This document shows, piece by piece, positions 53,201-60,841 of a stretch of DNA of 64,000 nt. The stretch comes from JAFDBW01 sp963723355 (GTDB taxonomy: Bacteria > Desulfobacterota > Desulfuromonadia > Desulfuromonadales > BM103). Every line of letters begins with the position of its first letter. The first letter of the stretch is position 1. Where the stretch lies: assembly GCA_963723355.1 (NCBI GenBank), contig CAVRQQ010000027.1:1-64000 (forward strand), in the 5' to 3' direction. Below the pieces are notes generated by a model, which was not told where the DNA came from, did not search any database, and saw only the letters and a list, made by a program, of their open reading frames with translations. A program made the translations under genes and the position numbers.

Positions 53201-53356
53201 CCGGGAGCCGGTGCCGAGATGTACCAGGGGCTGGGCAGCGTTCTGCTCGGCGGGCTGGCCGTTTCGACCATCTTTACCGTGTTTGTGATTCCCGCTATCC
53301 TGATTTTTGTTATCCGCCTTGAAAAACGCAAGGGCGACGAGGAGGTTAAGTCATGA
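50222..53356 (+). CDS. RND-family efflux pump (HAE1 type)
   Basis: Proton-driven inner membrane trimer exporting hydrophobic or amphiphilic compounds. The 1044 residues carry the pattern of twelve membrane spans and two large periplasmic loops. TM1 is VTILSIIFMLVMFGMISL; the TM4 proton-relay acidic residues occur in AVGMLVDNAIVVIENIDRH; the second half repeats the layout (VVNNAILIVHQALNNF; MSATTSIFGMLPLVLVPGAG). HAE1-like sequence, lacking the heavy-metal signature of CusA, points to organic substrates, but the exact ones cannot be told. Its gene is followed by the TolC-type channel in an ATGA overlap. Confidence 0.94.
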   Translation: MDLIKVSIKRPVTILSIIFMLVMFGMISLQRIPYQLSPSVVEPEITVTTTWRGATPYEIEREIIEEQENTLKGLPNLIEMESTSRNGQGSITLKFKVGANVDDVLLRVSNKLNEVPSYPTGVDKPLVTASGASASPVVWNILKTSEGNSRPVETYLTYFEEEIRQYYERVPGVSDLFVGGGTEAEMHVEVSPERLAAFQLTTGDLISVLQSENINVSAGTMGVGRRDFRIRTTAEFKSAEDIEKVVLKSTGQRRVTVADVAVVREGFAKQEGIVLHNAANGIAIGVRPEADVNILDMTDQLEEAVNWLNEKKLAENGLHIEWVYDQRFYIRSAIDLIKQNILFGGVLAACVLLVFLRSIRATLVVGLAIPISIIGTFILLDLMGRNLNVVSMAGIAFAVGMLVDNAIVVIENIDRHRKMGKNAFDASYDGTREVWGAVFASTITTLAVFLPVVFIQEEAGQLFRDIAIAVVAAVSLSLLVSISVIPMFANRLLASAAKKPPKATRHLEQAGNRLADGIMSLVRLATRDWLTRLTTVALLTCLAVGSVYILMPKKEYLPQGNRNFALSILVPPPGLSLQERTEIGEAFFIMAKPHFRQETDGLPAIKNMFYVGREGFMIVGAIAEEWDRARELLPLFNRMIYSIPGMYGVSLQPGVFQTSLGRGRSVEVDISGDDLTQIVTAAGAIFGKLRQAMPGAQIRPVPSIELTYPEIRIIPDRDRLKANGFSSREFGLALDVLMDGAIVGDYKAEGKKKIDLVVKTSDSDIMTPEQLYAAPLATPQGKIIPVFNLARMEETTGMDQIRHLERKRTVTLQVTPPTEMPLQEAMEMIQDDIVPPLKSAGLLNGLEVRLGGAADKLVETAKVLQWNFVLAAMIAYLLMASMFGSFIYPLIIMLTVPLAGAGGFIGLRLLNVYLALNGLPGQAMDILTMLGFVILVGVVVNNAILIVHQALNNFHHNGMDYREAVLESTRSRLRPIYMSATTSIFGMLPLVLVPGAGAEMYQGLGSVLLGGLAVSTIFTVFVIPAILIFVIRLEKRKGDEEVKS

Positions 53357-54624
53357 GAGTCCTGTTGATCCTGTGGCTGGCATTGCTGACCTTAAGTCAC
53401 AACCCGGTCCAGGCCCTGACGATTAGCGAGGCCGTGAACGACGCCCTGCAATACAACCCGCGAATAGACCAGTTCCTGGAGCTCGAAAACGCCGCCGGTG
53501 CACGCGCCGGCCAGGCCAGAGCCCCCTTCTGGCCACGCATCGATGCAAACTACAGCTACTGGCGCGGAGACCGCGACCCGGATCTGGACAGCCGCAAGTT
53601 GAGCCAGGCTGAAACCAGTGCCGGCTACAACCTTTTCAACGGTGGCAGTGACTTGTTCCGACTGCATGAAGCCAAGCACCGGGCGTCGGCCGCCAACTAT
53701 CAGCGCCGCAGCATCGTCGCAGACATCATCCTGGAAACCAAACAAGCTTATATTGAGGTGCTGCGGACAGGACGCACCGTAGAAACCGAAAAAGCCAGTG
53801 TAGAATTGCTTGAGCAACAACTCCACGATACACAATTGCGCCTGGATCAGGGCCTGCTTGCCCGCAACGACCTGCTAAGGGTGAAAGTAGAGTTGGCAAC
53901 CGCACGGCAAGCCCTGTCAATTGCCGCAGGCCGCCATGAAATTTCCCGACAGGCCCTGGGTTTGGCTTTGGGACGGCCGATTGGCAAAGACGAGAAGCTT
54001 GCCGACATCTCCCTGGAACCTACGCCACCCGGAACGGTTGACGAAATGCATCAGGAGATGTTCGTCAATCGCAGTGAGCTGAAATTTCTCAACAGCTTGC
54101 TGGCGGCCGAAGTGGCCGGGAGAAAGGCAGTCCGCGGCGACCTCCTGCCTGATGTCGACCTGGTGTTAAGCTATGACCGATTTGGCAACAACGCCTTACC
54201 GGAGACCAGCGACACTGACTATGATAGCGAATCCAGGGTAATGGTGCAGGCCTCCTGGACCCTTTTCAGCGGGTTCGACACCCGCTATGAACTGATTGGA
54301 CGCGGACATGAGATCCGCGCTCGGCAGAAGGAGATCAAAGCCACTGAAGATCGATTGACTCTGCAGTTGCAGACAGCCCTCGAAGCCTTCCGCGTGTCAG
54401 AAGAGAACCTGTCGACGGCCTCGACTGCGGTCATCCAGGCCGAAGAGAATTATCGCGTCAACGAAAACCGCTACCAGGCCAACGTCGCGACCACAGTGGA
54501 CCTGCTCGACGCCCAGGAGTTCCTGACCCGTGCCCGCAACGAAAAGGTCACGGCGCAGTACGATCTGCATCTTTCGGCAGCAGCGATTGAACGGGTCCTG
54601 GAGCGCGGACCGACACTGCCATGA
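53353..54624 (+). CDS. TolC-family outer membrane efflux channel
   Basis: Completes the tripartite pump. A signal peptide (RVLLILWLALLTLSHNPVQA) precedes two OEP repeats rich in long helices and coiled coil (TISEAVNDALQYNPRIDQFL; LDQGLLARNDLLRVKVELAT; ENLSTASTAVIQAEENYRVN; VDLLDAQEFLTRARNEKV). The 423 residues match the family. It overlaps the pump gene by 4 bp and is the last gene of the unit; a strong bidirectional terminator follows 70 bp downstream. Confidence 0.92.
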   Translation: MRVLLILWLALLTLSHNPVQALTISEAVNDALQYNPRIDQFLELENAAGARAGQARAPFWPRIDANYSYWRGDRDPDLDSRKLSQAETSAGYNLFNGGSDLFRLHEAKHRASAANYQRRSIVADIILETKQAYIEVLRTGRTVETEKASVELLEQQLHDTQLRLDQGLLARNDLLRVKVELATARQALSIAAGRHEISRQALGLALGRPIGKDEKLADISLEPTPPGTVDEMHQEMFVNRSELKFLNSLLAAEVAGRKAVRGDLLPDVDLVLSYDRFGNNALPETSDTDYDSESRVMVQASWTLFSGFDTRYELIGRGHEIRARQKEIKATEDRLTLQLQTALEAFRVSEENLSTASTAVIQAEENYRVNENRYQANVATTVDLLDAQEFLTRARNEKVTAQYDLHLSAAAIERVLERGPTLP

Positions 54625-54629
54625 GTAAC

Positions 54630-54776
54630 GGCACGCGGGACGAGGCACGCGGGACGTGAAAATCAAAACCCTGAAAAACTGATATGAACAATAACAAGCG
54701 AGGGCAGATAATAAATCTGCCCTCGCTTTATTTTAATGTTTCCTCGTACCCCGTCCCGCGTTCCACGTCCCGGCCT
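54630..54776. repeat. Long inverted repeat of GGGACG words around a terminator
   Basis: Left side: two direct copies of GCACGCGGGACG (54631-54642 and 54645-54656). Right side (54742-54776): CCTCGTACCCCGTCCCGCG and ACGTCCCGGCC, the complement. The terminator hairpin lies at the centre. It is the clearest member of the dispersed intergenic family also seen near nifK, nifD and draG. Confidence 0.6.
54697..54733. terminator. Bidirectional terminator between the efflux operon and the MBL gene
   Basis: A perfect 13-bp stem AGCGAGGGCAGAT/ATCTGCCCTCGCT with loop AATAA is followed by TTATTTT, and by TTGTTATTG on the opposite strand. It separates two convergent units. Confidence 0.85.
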
Positions 54777-55399
54777 TACCCCATCCTCAGCCTGATAAAG
54801 CTCTCCAGGTCGGGGCACTTGATAAAGTCATTGTGTTCCCGCTCGAAGGCGATCGTGGAATTCGGCTTCGGTCCATAGTCGTGACCGGGGAAGACCTTTG
54901 TCTCCGGCGGATAAGCCGCCAGGCGCAGCAGGCTGTGATAGAGGGCCGCAGGGTCACCGTTCCGTAAATCGGCACGCCCGCAACGTGTGACAAACAGGGT
55001 GTCGCCGGTAATCAGCGCGCCCGGCGGGTTGAAGACCACCGCCCCGGGGCTATGCCCGGGCGTGTGCAGGACTTCGATCGTCACCTTGCCGATCTGGATC
55101 TGGCTGCCCTCACTCAAGGGGATATCCGGATCCGGCACATCGATCGGACTTGCGGCCAATTTTGCGCCGGTCACCCTGAGGACCTCTGCATTCCCGGCGA
55201 CATGGTCGTTATGACCATGGGTGTTACCCAGAATCTCCAGGGTCAGGCCACGCTCCCTGACGACCTGCAGCAGGCACTCCGGCGAGATTCCCGGATCAAC
55301 ACCAAAAGCCTTGCCGGTTTCATTGCAGATCACCAGGTAGGAAAAGTTGTCAGAGCCCGCAACCGGGATCTGGATAATTTCCGGGGCTACTCCATCCAT
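54776..55399 (-). CDS. MBL-fold metallo-hydrolase (glyoxalase II-like)
   Basis: A 207-residue metallo-beta-lactamase fold enzyme. Metal ligands appear in THGHNDHVAG (HxHxDH), LHTPGHSPGAVVF, LITGDTLF and FPGHDYG. The order and spacing match glyoxalase II and persulfide dioxygenase-like proteins, but the glutathione-binding C-terminal helical domain is mostly missing, so the substrate is open. It overlaps the small gene upstream (55387-55611) by 13 bp, suggesting a two-gene unit. Confidence 0.85.
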   Translation of the reverse strand: MDGVAPEIIQIPVAGSDNFSYLVICNETGKAFGVDPGISPECLLQVVRERGLTLEILGNTHGHNDHVAGNAEVLRVTGAKLAASPIDVPDPDIPLSEGSQIQIGKVTIEVLHTPGHSPGAVVFNPPGALITGDTLFVTRCGRADLRNGDPAALYHSLLRLAAYPPETKVFPGHDYGPKPNSTIAFEREHNDFIKCPDLESFIRLRMG

Positions 55400-55611
55400 G
55401 GCTCGACCATGACCGGCTTGTTGCCTACCTTACGGATTTCTCCATCGATAACCTTGAACAGATCCCCGGTCTTCTTCACGTGCCACGCGTCGCCTTCTTC
55501 CGGTGGCAAAGGAAACTCCCGGCTGCCCAGATAGACATCCTCGTTGTCAAGCATGGCCCACCAGTCCAGTGCGCCGGTCTGCCAGACCTTGGTTTTCAGG
55601 TTAAATGCCAT
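55387..55611 (-). CDS. Conserved-looking small hypothetical protein
   Basis: A soluble protein of 74 residues (MAFNLKTKVWQTGALDWWAM, then LGSREFPLPPEEGDAWHVKK and GNKPVMVEPWME). GGAG lies ahead of ATG-ATG at 55614/55611. It is rich in Trp and acidic residues, without Cys, signal or membrane segment. Its end overlaps the MBL hydrolase start, which supports it being translated. I know no function for it. Confidence 0.7.
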   Translation of the reverse strand: MAFNLKTKVWQTGALDWWAMLDNEDVYLGSREFPLPPEEGDAWHVKKTGDLFKVIDGEIRKVGNKPVMVEPWME

Positions 55612-55720
55612 CATTGTCTCCTTTAACAAATCAGGTGATTCTGCCGCCTGTCAATTGTCATCCGGTATTCCGTACTTGGCAAGACGGTAGAATAAAACGG
55701 ACCGGCACCGTGATAAAGGA

Positions 55721-56113
55721 CTAGTCGTTGAGCGGGTCCTCCCCGGCCTGCCACGAGGGCAGGACCCGGTCACTCAACTGGAAGTCCGGGCCATCGTGTT
55801 CGGTGTAGACGATATAAATGCTTTCCCTGGCCATCCCCCATCGGACACCGATCTCGTCCATAATCGCCAGCGCCAGGCGACGCTTCTGATCGGCAGTACG
55901 CCCCAGACGGATATCCGCATTCAGAAAGGCAATCGGCCCGTCTCCGGCCCGGCCGAAAACCAGGTCATCCTGTTGATAACAGCGGAAGGTAATGCCGATG
56001 TGGTCGGTCCCGGTACTCATGATCGTCGCAAAATGATTCCGGACGGCATCAGCAAAGGCGACCTTCTGCGCTCGCTCCGGGGTGAAATTGAATTCGAATT
56101 GAAGATGCGGCAT
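55721..56113 (-). CDS. Tautomerase-superfamily protein
   Basis: A protein of 130 residues related to CHMI/4-oxalocrotonate tautomerase-like enzymes. The mature N-terminus begins MPHLQFEFN, exposing the catalytic Pro-1 of the superfamily; ATG 56113 with AAGGAG is therefore preferred over an in-frame codon 24 residues upstream. The fold continues with ADAVRNHFATIMSTGTDHIG, FLNADIRLGRTADQKRRLAL and ESIYIVYTEHDGPDFQL. It stands alone, divergent from dapF. The substrate is not evident; aromatic degradation genes are absent nearby. Confidence 0.82.
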   Translation of the reverse strand: MPHLQFEFNFTPERAQKVAFADAVRNHFATIMSTGTDHIGITFRCYQQDDLVFGRAGDGPIAFLNADIRLGRTADQKRRLALAIMDEIGVRWGMARESIYIVYTEHDGPDFQLSDRVLPSWQAGEDPLND

Positions 56114-56205
56114 CTTTATCTCCTTATGGTTGCAACCCCGACGGTGCTCCGGGGAGAAGTATTGTTGATTAGCATACCAGAGCATGCAAGATCGGCAATG
56201 CGTGG

Positions 56206-56234
56206 TTGTGACAGAAAACCTTTCCCCCTATAAT
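56206..56234 (+). promoter_or_regulatory. Sigma-70 promoter of dapF
   Basis: TTGTGA (56206-56211), 17 bases, then a perfect TATAAT (56229-56234). Transcription would start near 56241, 30 bp before the dapF ATG. Confidence 0.75.
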
Positions 56235-56270
56235 AAAAGTCTGACACTGCAAACTACGGTGAGGGTGACT

Positions 56271-57110
56271 ATGAAATTCGTCAAGATGCACGGCGCCGGT
56301 AACGATTACGTCTATATCGACTGCTTTCGCCAGACGGTCGAGGATCCGGAGAGCCTGGCGCGTGAGATCAGCGACCGGAATTTCGGTGTTGGTGGTGACG
56401 GTATGATCCTGATCGAGCCATCCCGGCAGGCCGATGTCAAGATGCGTATCTTCAATGCGGACGGCAGTGAAGCGGAGATGTGCGGCAACGGCGTTCGCTG
56501 TGTCGCCAAGTACGCATTCGACCACGGCCTGGTCGACCGGACAGAAATCACGATCGAGACCGGCGCCGGCAACCTGCCGTTGACCATGTATCCCAATGAG
56601 CGGGAACATATTGACAAGGTTCGGGTCAACATGGGGCGCCCGCGACTGACGCGTGCGGATCTGCCCATGGTTGGACCGGCCAACGAGCAGGTCATCAACA
56701 TGGACCTCGAGGTTCTCGACAAGACCTTTCAGATCACCTGCGTGTCAATGGGCAACCCGCATTGTGTCATCTATGTCGACAACCTCGATGATTTCCCGGT
56801 GAAAAAATACGGCTACGCAATCGAAAACCACGAGCTCTTCCCCCGGCGCATCAACGTCGAATTCGTCGAAGTCATCACGCCGAATGAAGTCCGCCAACGG
56901 ACCTGGGAGCGTGGGGCCGGGGAGACCCTGGCCTGCGGCACCGGCGCCTCGGCGGTCACCGTTGCCGGCGTCCTGACCGGCCGCACCAGAGGGAAGCTGC
57001 TCAACCACCTGACCGGCGGCGACCTTGAAATGGAATGGGACGGCAAGGGCGATGTGTTCATGACCGGCCCGGCAGCAGAAGTATTCAGCGGGGAATATAT
57101 TCCGCGCTAA
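56271..57110 (+). CDS. dapF: Diaminopimelate epimerase
   Basis: Interconverts LL- and meso-diaminopimelate for lysine and peptidoglycan synthesis. The 279-residue protein from ATG 56271 (GAGGGTGA upstream) starts MKFVKMHGAGNDYVYIDCF and has the two catalytic cysteines in AEMCGNGVRCVAKYA and TLACGTGASAVTVAG, with FVEVITPNEVRQRTWERGAGE before the second. The frame extends 29 codons upstream, but that would run through the promoter. It is a single gene. Confidence 0.97.
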   Translation: MKFVKMHGAGNDYVYIDCFRQTVEDPESLAREISDRNFGVGGDGMILIEPSRQADVKMRIFNADGSEAEMCGNGVRCVAKYAFDHGLVDRTEITIETGAGNLPLTMYPNEREHIDKVRVNMGRPRLTRADLPMVGPANEQVINMDLEVLDKTFQITCVSMGNPHCVIYVDNLDDFPVKKYGYAIENHELFPRRINVEFVEVITPNEVRQRTWERGAGETLACGTGASAVTVAGVLTGRTRGKLLNHLTGGDLEMEWDGKGDVFMTGPAAEVFSGEYIPR

Positions 57111-57259
57111 ACACATGAAAGGTTCATTTTTTAACGCCCGATCGCTACGCTCACTCAAGACGCAAAAAAGATCCAGAAAGAAATTGGTTAAAGTTTTTAG
57201 AGCCTATTTTGCGTCTTTGTCCTCAGTTTGCGCTTTTGCGTTAGATCTCCACTAAATTT

Positions 57260-57895
57260 ATGGACGTTCTGATTTTCGACCTCGACAACACCCTCTACCC
57301 GGCGGAGAAGCATCTGTTCGGTCTGATCGATGTGCGCATCAATCGTTACATGACCGAGATTGTCGGCATCCCTGCGCCGGAAGTTGATGCCCTGCGCCGC
57401 GAATACTGGCGTCTGTACGGGGTGACCCTGCAGGGCCTGATCCGCCATCACGGAGTCGACCCGGAGGATTACCTGCTCTACGTTCACGACGTTGATGTCA
57501 ACTCCAGGTTGGGGCCCGATCCGGTCCTGCGCGAAGCCCTCGCTGCCCTGCCTCAGCGCAAAGCCGTTTTTACCAACGGTTCGACCTGTCACGCCAGCCG
57601 GGTCCTTGCCGCGCTCGGCATCGAGGACATTTTCGAAGACGTTTACGACATCCGCGTCGCCGCGTACCTGCCAAAGCCCTGGCCGGAGCCCTACCTTGCG
57701 GTACTCGAAAAGCTGGGGACGCCACCTGAACGCTGTATCATGATCGAAGATTCACGAGCGAACCTGCAAACAGCCAAAAAGCTCGGCATGGGTACGATCC
57801 TGGTCGGGGACGGGCAGACTCCCGATTTCGTCGACGTGCATCTCGACAGTGCCCGCCATGTCAGCACCGGGCTGAGATTCTGGAGCCAGGCTTGA
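57260..57895 (+). CDS. HAD-family hydrolase, pyrimidine 5'-nucleotidase type
   Basis: A 211-residue phosphatase resembling the SDT1/pyrimidine 5'-nucleotidase group. Motif I is IFDLDNTLYPAEKHLFGLID, motif II VFTNGSTCHASRVL, the motif III Lys lies in LPKPWPEPY and motif IV is MIEDSRANLQTAKKLGMGTIL. No RBS is evident before ATG 57260. Its TGA overlaps the nfo ATG by one base, so it leads a unit with nfo, dtd, darP and the next gene. In this setting nucleotide clean-up is plausible, but no substrate is proven. Confidence 0.87.
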   Translation: MDVLIFDLDNTLYPAEKHLFGLIDVRINRYMTEIVGIPAPEVDALRREYWRLYGVTLQGLIRHHGVDPEDYLLYVHDVDVNSRLGPDPVLREALAALPQRKAVFTNGSTCHASRVLAALGIEDIFEDVYDIRVAAYLPKPWPEPYLAVLEKLGTPPERCIMIEDSRANLQTAKKLGMGTILVGDGQTPDFVDVHLDSARHVSTGLRFWSQA

Positions 57896-58752
57896 TGAAC
57901 CGTTTACTCGGCGCACACGTCTCGGTTGCCGGCGGCCTGGACAATGCCTTTGCCAATGGTCTCGATGTCGGTTGCACCGCACTGCAGATTTTCACCAAGA
58001 ACGCCAACCGCTGGCAGGCCAAGCCAATTGTCGATGCAGAGGCGGCAGCTTTCCGCCAGGCCTGGCAGGAGAGCGGCATCGGCCCGGTGATGGCCCACGA
58101 TGCTTACCTGATCAACCTGGCGTCACCTAAAAGCGGAGTCTGGGAAAAGTCAAAAAGTGCCCTGCGCGATGAATTATGCCGCTGCGCCCGGCTCGGCATT
58201 ACCGACCTGGTCATGCACCCCGGGGCACATCTTGGCAGCGGTGCCGATGTCGGCCTGGAGAGGATTCGCCAGGCCTTTCGCGAAATACTGCCGGAGTCTC
58301 CACCGCAGGTCAGGCTGTTGCTGGAGAACACCGCCGGTCAGGGCAGCTACCTCGGTGGCGACTTTGCCCATCTCGCGGCATTATTGGACGATTTCGACGA
58401 GCAGCGGTTCGGGGTCTGTTTCGACACTTGCCATGCCCACACCGCAGGATATGATCTTTCTACTGCAGAAGGCTATGCACAGGTCATGACCGAATTCGAT
58501 CGTTTGATCGGTTTCGACAGGATCAAGGCATTCCATCTCAATGACTGTCTGAAACCCTGCGGCAGCAAAGTCGATCGGCACGCACACATTGGCCAGGGGA
58601 CAATCGGCCGCACCGGCTTTGCCTGCCTGATGCGGGATCCGCGCTTTGCCAAGGTGCCCATGGTCCTCGAGACCCCGAAGGGTGAGAATGGCGAAATGGA
58701 CCGGGTCAACCTTGCCCTTCTGCGGCAGTTGGCGGAGGGAGACCGGGAATGA
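57895..58752 (+). CDS. nfo: Endonuclease IV (deoxyribonuclease IV)
   Basis: An AP endonuclease of base excision repair with a trinuclear zinc centre in a TIM barrel. The 285 residues begin LLGAHVSVAGGLDNAFANG and include MHPGAHLGSG, LLLENTAGQGSYLG, GVCFDTCHAHTAGYDL, KAFHLNDCLKPCGSKVDRHA and PMVLETPKGENG, holding the metal-binding His, Glu and Asp residues. ATG 57895 overlaps the HAD stop as TGATG. Family and fold are unambiguous. Confidence 0.96.
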   Translation: MNRLLGAHVSVAGGLDNAFANGLDVGCTALQIFTKNANRWQAKPIVDAEAAAFRQAWQESGIGPVMAHDAYLINLASPKSGVWEKSKSALRDELCRCARLGITDLVMHPGAHLGSGADVGLERIRQAFREILPESPPQVRLLLENTAGQGSYLGGDFAHLAALLDDFDEQRFGVCFDTCHAHTAGYDLSTAEGYAQVMTEFDRLIGFDRIKAFHLNDCLKPCGSKVDRHAHIGQGTIGRTGFACLMRDPRFAKVPMVLETPKGENGEMDRVNLALLRQLAEGDRE

Positions 58753-59198
58753 GAGCCGTCGTCCAGAGGGTCAGCGAAGCGTCCGTTATGGTCGACGGGC
58801 AAACTGTCGGTGCGATCCGGCAGGGGCTGATGGTGTTGCTCGGCGTGGCCCGGGGAGACACCTCCGGAGACGCGGTTTACCTGGCTGAGAAAACTTGCGG
58901 ATTGCGTATCTTCGAAGATCAGCAGGGAAAAATGAACCGTTCCGTCGAGGATATTTCAGGCAGCGTCCTGGTCGTTTCGCAATTCACCCTGCTCGGCGAC
59001 TGCCGCAAGGGACGACGACCGGGCTTCACCGATGCCGCAGAGCCGGAGCTCGCCGACAAGCTCTATGAAGAATATGTCGCATTACTCAGACAGCGGGGGA
59101 TCACCGTTGCCACCGGGGTGTTCAGGGCCGAGATGAAAGTCGGCCTGGTCAACGACGGCCCGGTGACCATGCTGCTCGACAGCCGAAAGCAATTCTGA
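58749..59198 (+). CDS. dtd: D-aminoacyl-tRNA deacylase
   Basis: Hydrolyses D-amino acids, and glycine, misattached to tRNA. The 149 residues have the usual length, with MRAVVQRVSEASVMVDGQTV at the start, SQFTLLGDCRKGRRPGFTDA containing the SQxxL motif, and the C-terminal NDGPVTMLLDSRK containing NxGPxT. It overlaps nfo by 4 bp (ATGA) and its stop is at the darP start, in a tightly packed unit. Confidence 0.96.
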   Translation: MRAVVQRVSEASVMVDGQTVGAIRQGLMVLLGVARGDTSGDAVYLAEKTCGLRIFEDQQGKMNRSVEDISGSVLVVSQFTLLGDCRKGRRPGFTDAAEPELADKLYEEYVALLRQRGITVATGVFRAEMKVGLVNDGPVTMLLDSRKQF

Positions 59199-59701
59199 TG
59201 GAAGACACCGAACTCGTTCAGGAAGGACGCGGCCGCAGCGCCAAAAAACGCGAAGCCAAGGCCGTTGAGCATCTGGCACAGAGGCTCGCCGACCTGCCGG
59301 AGGCAGAGCTGGCGAGGCTCCCGCAGGAGCCGGAGTTGGCCCGTGAAATCGAACTGGTCCGGACAACTCGCGGTCACAGCTCACGCAAACGTCAGATCAA
59401 ACATCTGGCCGGGTTCCTGCGCAGCCGCGATGACCAGCGCGAGGCAATTGAAGCCGTCCTGGAAGGTCAGTACGTCAGCCAACGCCAGGACACTCTCGCC
59501 TTTCAACACCTCGAGGAATTACGGGACCGTCTCTGCAGCGTAGCGACCTTTGATCAGGCCCTGGAAGAAGTCCGCCACAGCTACCCCACGATAGATCACC
59601 GGAGAATTGCAAGACTGGCTCGTTCGGTACACGAGAACGCCGACAAAAAGGCGGCCCGGGAAATTTTTCGGCAACTGCGCAAGGCACAGGAGCAATCATG
59701 A
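59198..59701 (+). CDS. darP: Ribosome biogenesis factor DarP/YjgA (DUF615)
   Basis: Member of the YjgA family, which in E. coli acts in late 50S assembly. The 167 residues are highly charged and helical: GRSAKKREAKAVEHLAQRLA, HSSRKRQIKHLAGFLRSRDD and the C-terminal PTIDHRRIARLARSVHENAD with FRQLRKAQ, which match the family pattern. It starts one base after dtd ends and overlaps the next gene by 4 bp. Confidence 0.88.
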   Translation: MEDTELVQEGRGRSAKKREAKAVEHLAQRLADLPEAELARLPQEPELAREIELVRTTRGHSSRKRQIKHLAGFLRSRDDQREAIEAVLEGQYVSQRQDTLAFQHLEELRDRLCSVATFDQALEEVRHSYPTIDHRRIARLARSVHENADKKAAREIFRQLRKAQEQS

Positions 59702-60206
59702 GCAAACGACCCTTGTTAGTCTTCATCCTGCTACTGGCGATACGGGCAACGGCCGGCGCCGAAATGTATCGCTGTGAGCTTTCGGACGGCAGCGTCATTT
59801 ATGGTGACAAGCGCGTCAACCTGTCTGACGAATGCCAGCCTGTCACAGAAGAGTCGGCAAAAGAATATCTTTCGATTCAGCCGATCGCCCCCCGCAGATC
59901 GGCACCGGAGCAACCTGTTGCGACAGATCTGGAGGCTGAGCGCGAGGCAGCAACCGGGACACCACCGGATTCATGGGTGGCGCGCGCGACAACACTGGTC
60001 GATGATTACAATGACGCCCTGAAGAGACGCAGACGTGAAAGCTACCTGGTCAACAAACGAAAAGCCATGCAGGACATGGCGAGAATCAATGCCAAGAAAA
60101 AAAGGCCATGTTGGCAGAATTGCCTGCCAGCTCTCTGAGTAAACAGGAGCGCAAGGAGATCAGGCGAATCCTTGCGGAGATCCCCGAGGATCGCCCCTTG
60201 ACATGA
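59698..60206 (+). CDS. DUF4124-like secreted protein (frameshifted in an A run)
   Basis: From ATG 59698 a signal peptide (PLLVFILLLAIRATAGA) is followed by EMYRCELSDGSVIYGDKRV, the hallmark of DUF4124 proteins, and a long charged helical region. The frame ends at 60138, but after AAGAAAAAAAGG (60100-60112) the -1 frame reads AMLAELPASSLSKQERKEIR and stops at 60206. A one-base error in the seven-A run, or slippage there, would fuse them into about 168 residues. Function unknown; it overlaps darP by 4 bp and is the last gene of the unit. Confidence 0.7.
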
Positions 60207-60212
60207 CAGACG

Positions 60213-60247
60213 TAAAAAGGCCCGGCAAAATCTGCCGGGCCTTTTTT
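60213..60247. terminator. Bidirectional terminator between DUF4124 gene and thioredoxin
   Basis: AAAAAGGCCCGGCA and TGCCGGGCCTTTTTT form a long GC-rich stem with loop AAATC and T runs on both strands, serving two convergent units. Confidence 0.9.
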
Positions 60248-60270
60248 AACCTGTCCCAAAGAGTGCCTGT

Positions 60271-60600
60271 TTACAGCACTTTCTTCAGTAGCCCCTCCAG
60301 CTGGTTCTTCGGTACCGCACCAACCACCTGATCGAAAACCTTGCCGTCCTTGAAAACAATCAGGGTCGGGATGCCACGTACGCCAAACTGGCCGGGTGTC
60401 GCGGGGTTCTCATCGACATTCAGCTTGCAGATCTTGACCTGCCCATCGAATTCGTCTGCCAGCTGGTCAACGATCGGGCTGATCGCCTTGCACGGTGCAC
60501 ACCATGATGCCCAGAAATCCACAAGAACGGGAATCGATGATTGATTGACTTCACTCTCAAAAGAATCATCCGTCACCTGGACGACTTTATCACTTGCCAT
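60271..60600 (-). CDS. trxA: Thioredoxin
   Basis: Cytosolic protein-disulfide reductant of 109 residues, the usual length. The fold markers are VTDDSFESEVNQSSIPVLVD, the active site FWASWCAPCKAISPI, and the cis-Pro in RGIPTLIVFKDGK. The active site is WCAPC instead of the commoner WCGPC, a change seen in some bacterial thioredoxins that tunes the redox potential. GGAG precedes ATG 60600. No thioredoxin reductase is adjacent. Confidence 0.95.
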   Translation of the reverse strand: MASDKVVQVTDDSFESEVNQSSIPVLVDFWASWCAPCKAISPIVDQLADEFDGQVKICKLNVDENPATPGQFGVRGIPTLIVFKDGKVFDQVVGAVPKNQLEGLLKKVL

Positions 60601-60713
60601 AAGACATTCTCCTTAGCAATTTTTTCCTTCTGAATAGATTCGAGTTTCATAATAATCCACCCTCACAAAAAATCAAGGGATTATCCTGTTGACAGCATGG
60701 AAAATTCCAGCCC

Positions 60714-60742
60714 TTGACAGTTACGATCGCTCTCCCTAAGAT
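60714..60742 (+). promoter_or_regulatory. Sigma-70 promoter of the SIS-domain gene
   Basis: TTGACA (60714-60719), 17 bases, then TAAGAT (60737-60742), about 100 bp ahead of the SIS gene start. Confidence 0.65.
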
Positions 60743-60841
60743 GAGCCAAATCAAATTCCTGAATGAACTCTTCATGGACTAAGCGGTGTCTGGACGTCCT
60801 GCCACGGTGAGTTTTTCGGGGCAGGAAAGCACGAGGCAAGT

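Noticed and set aside
60100..60112. Programmed -1 frameshift at A AAA AAG
   Set aside because: The heptamer is not in register with the zero frame, so dnaX-type slippage is unlikely; a homopolymer error is simpler.
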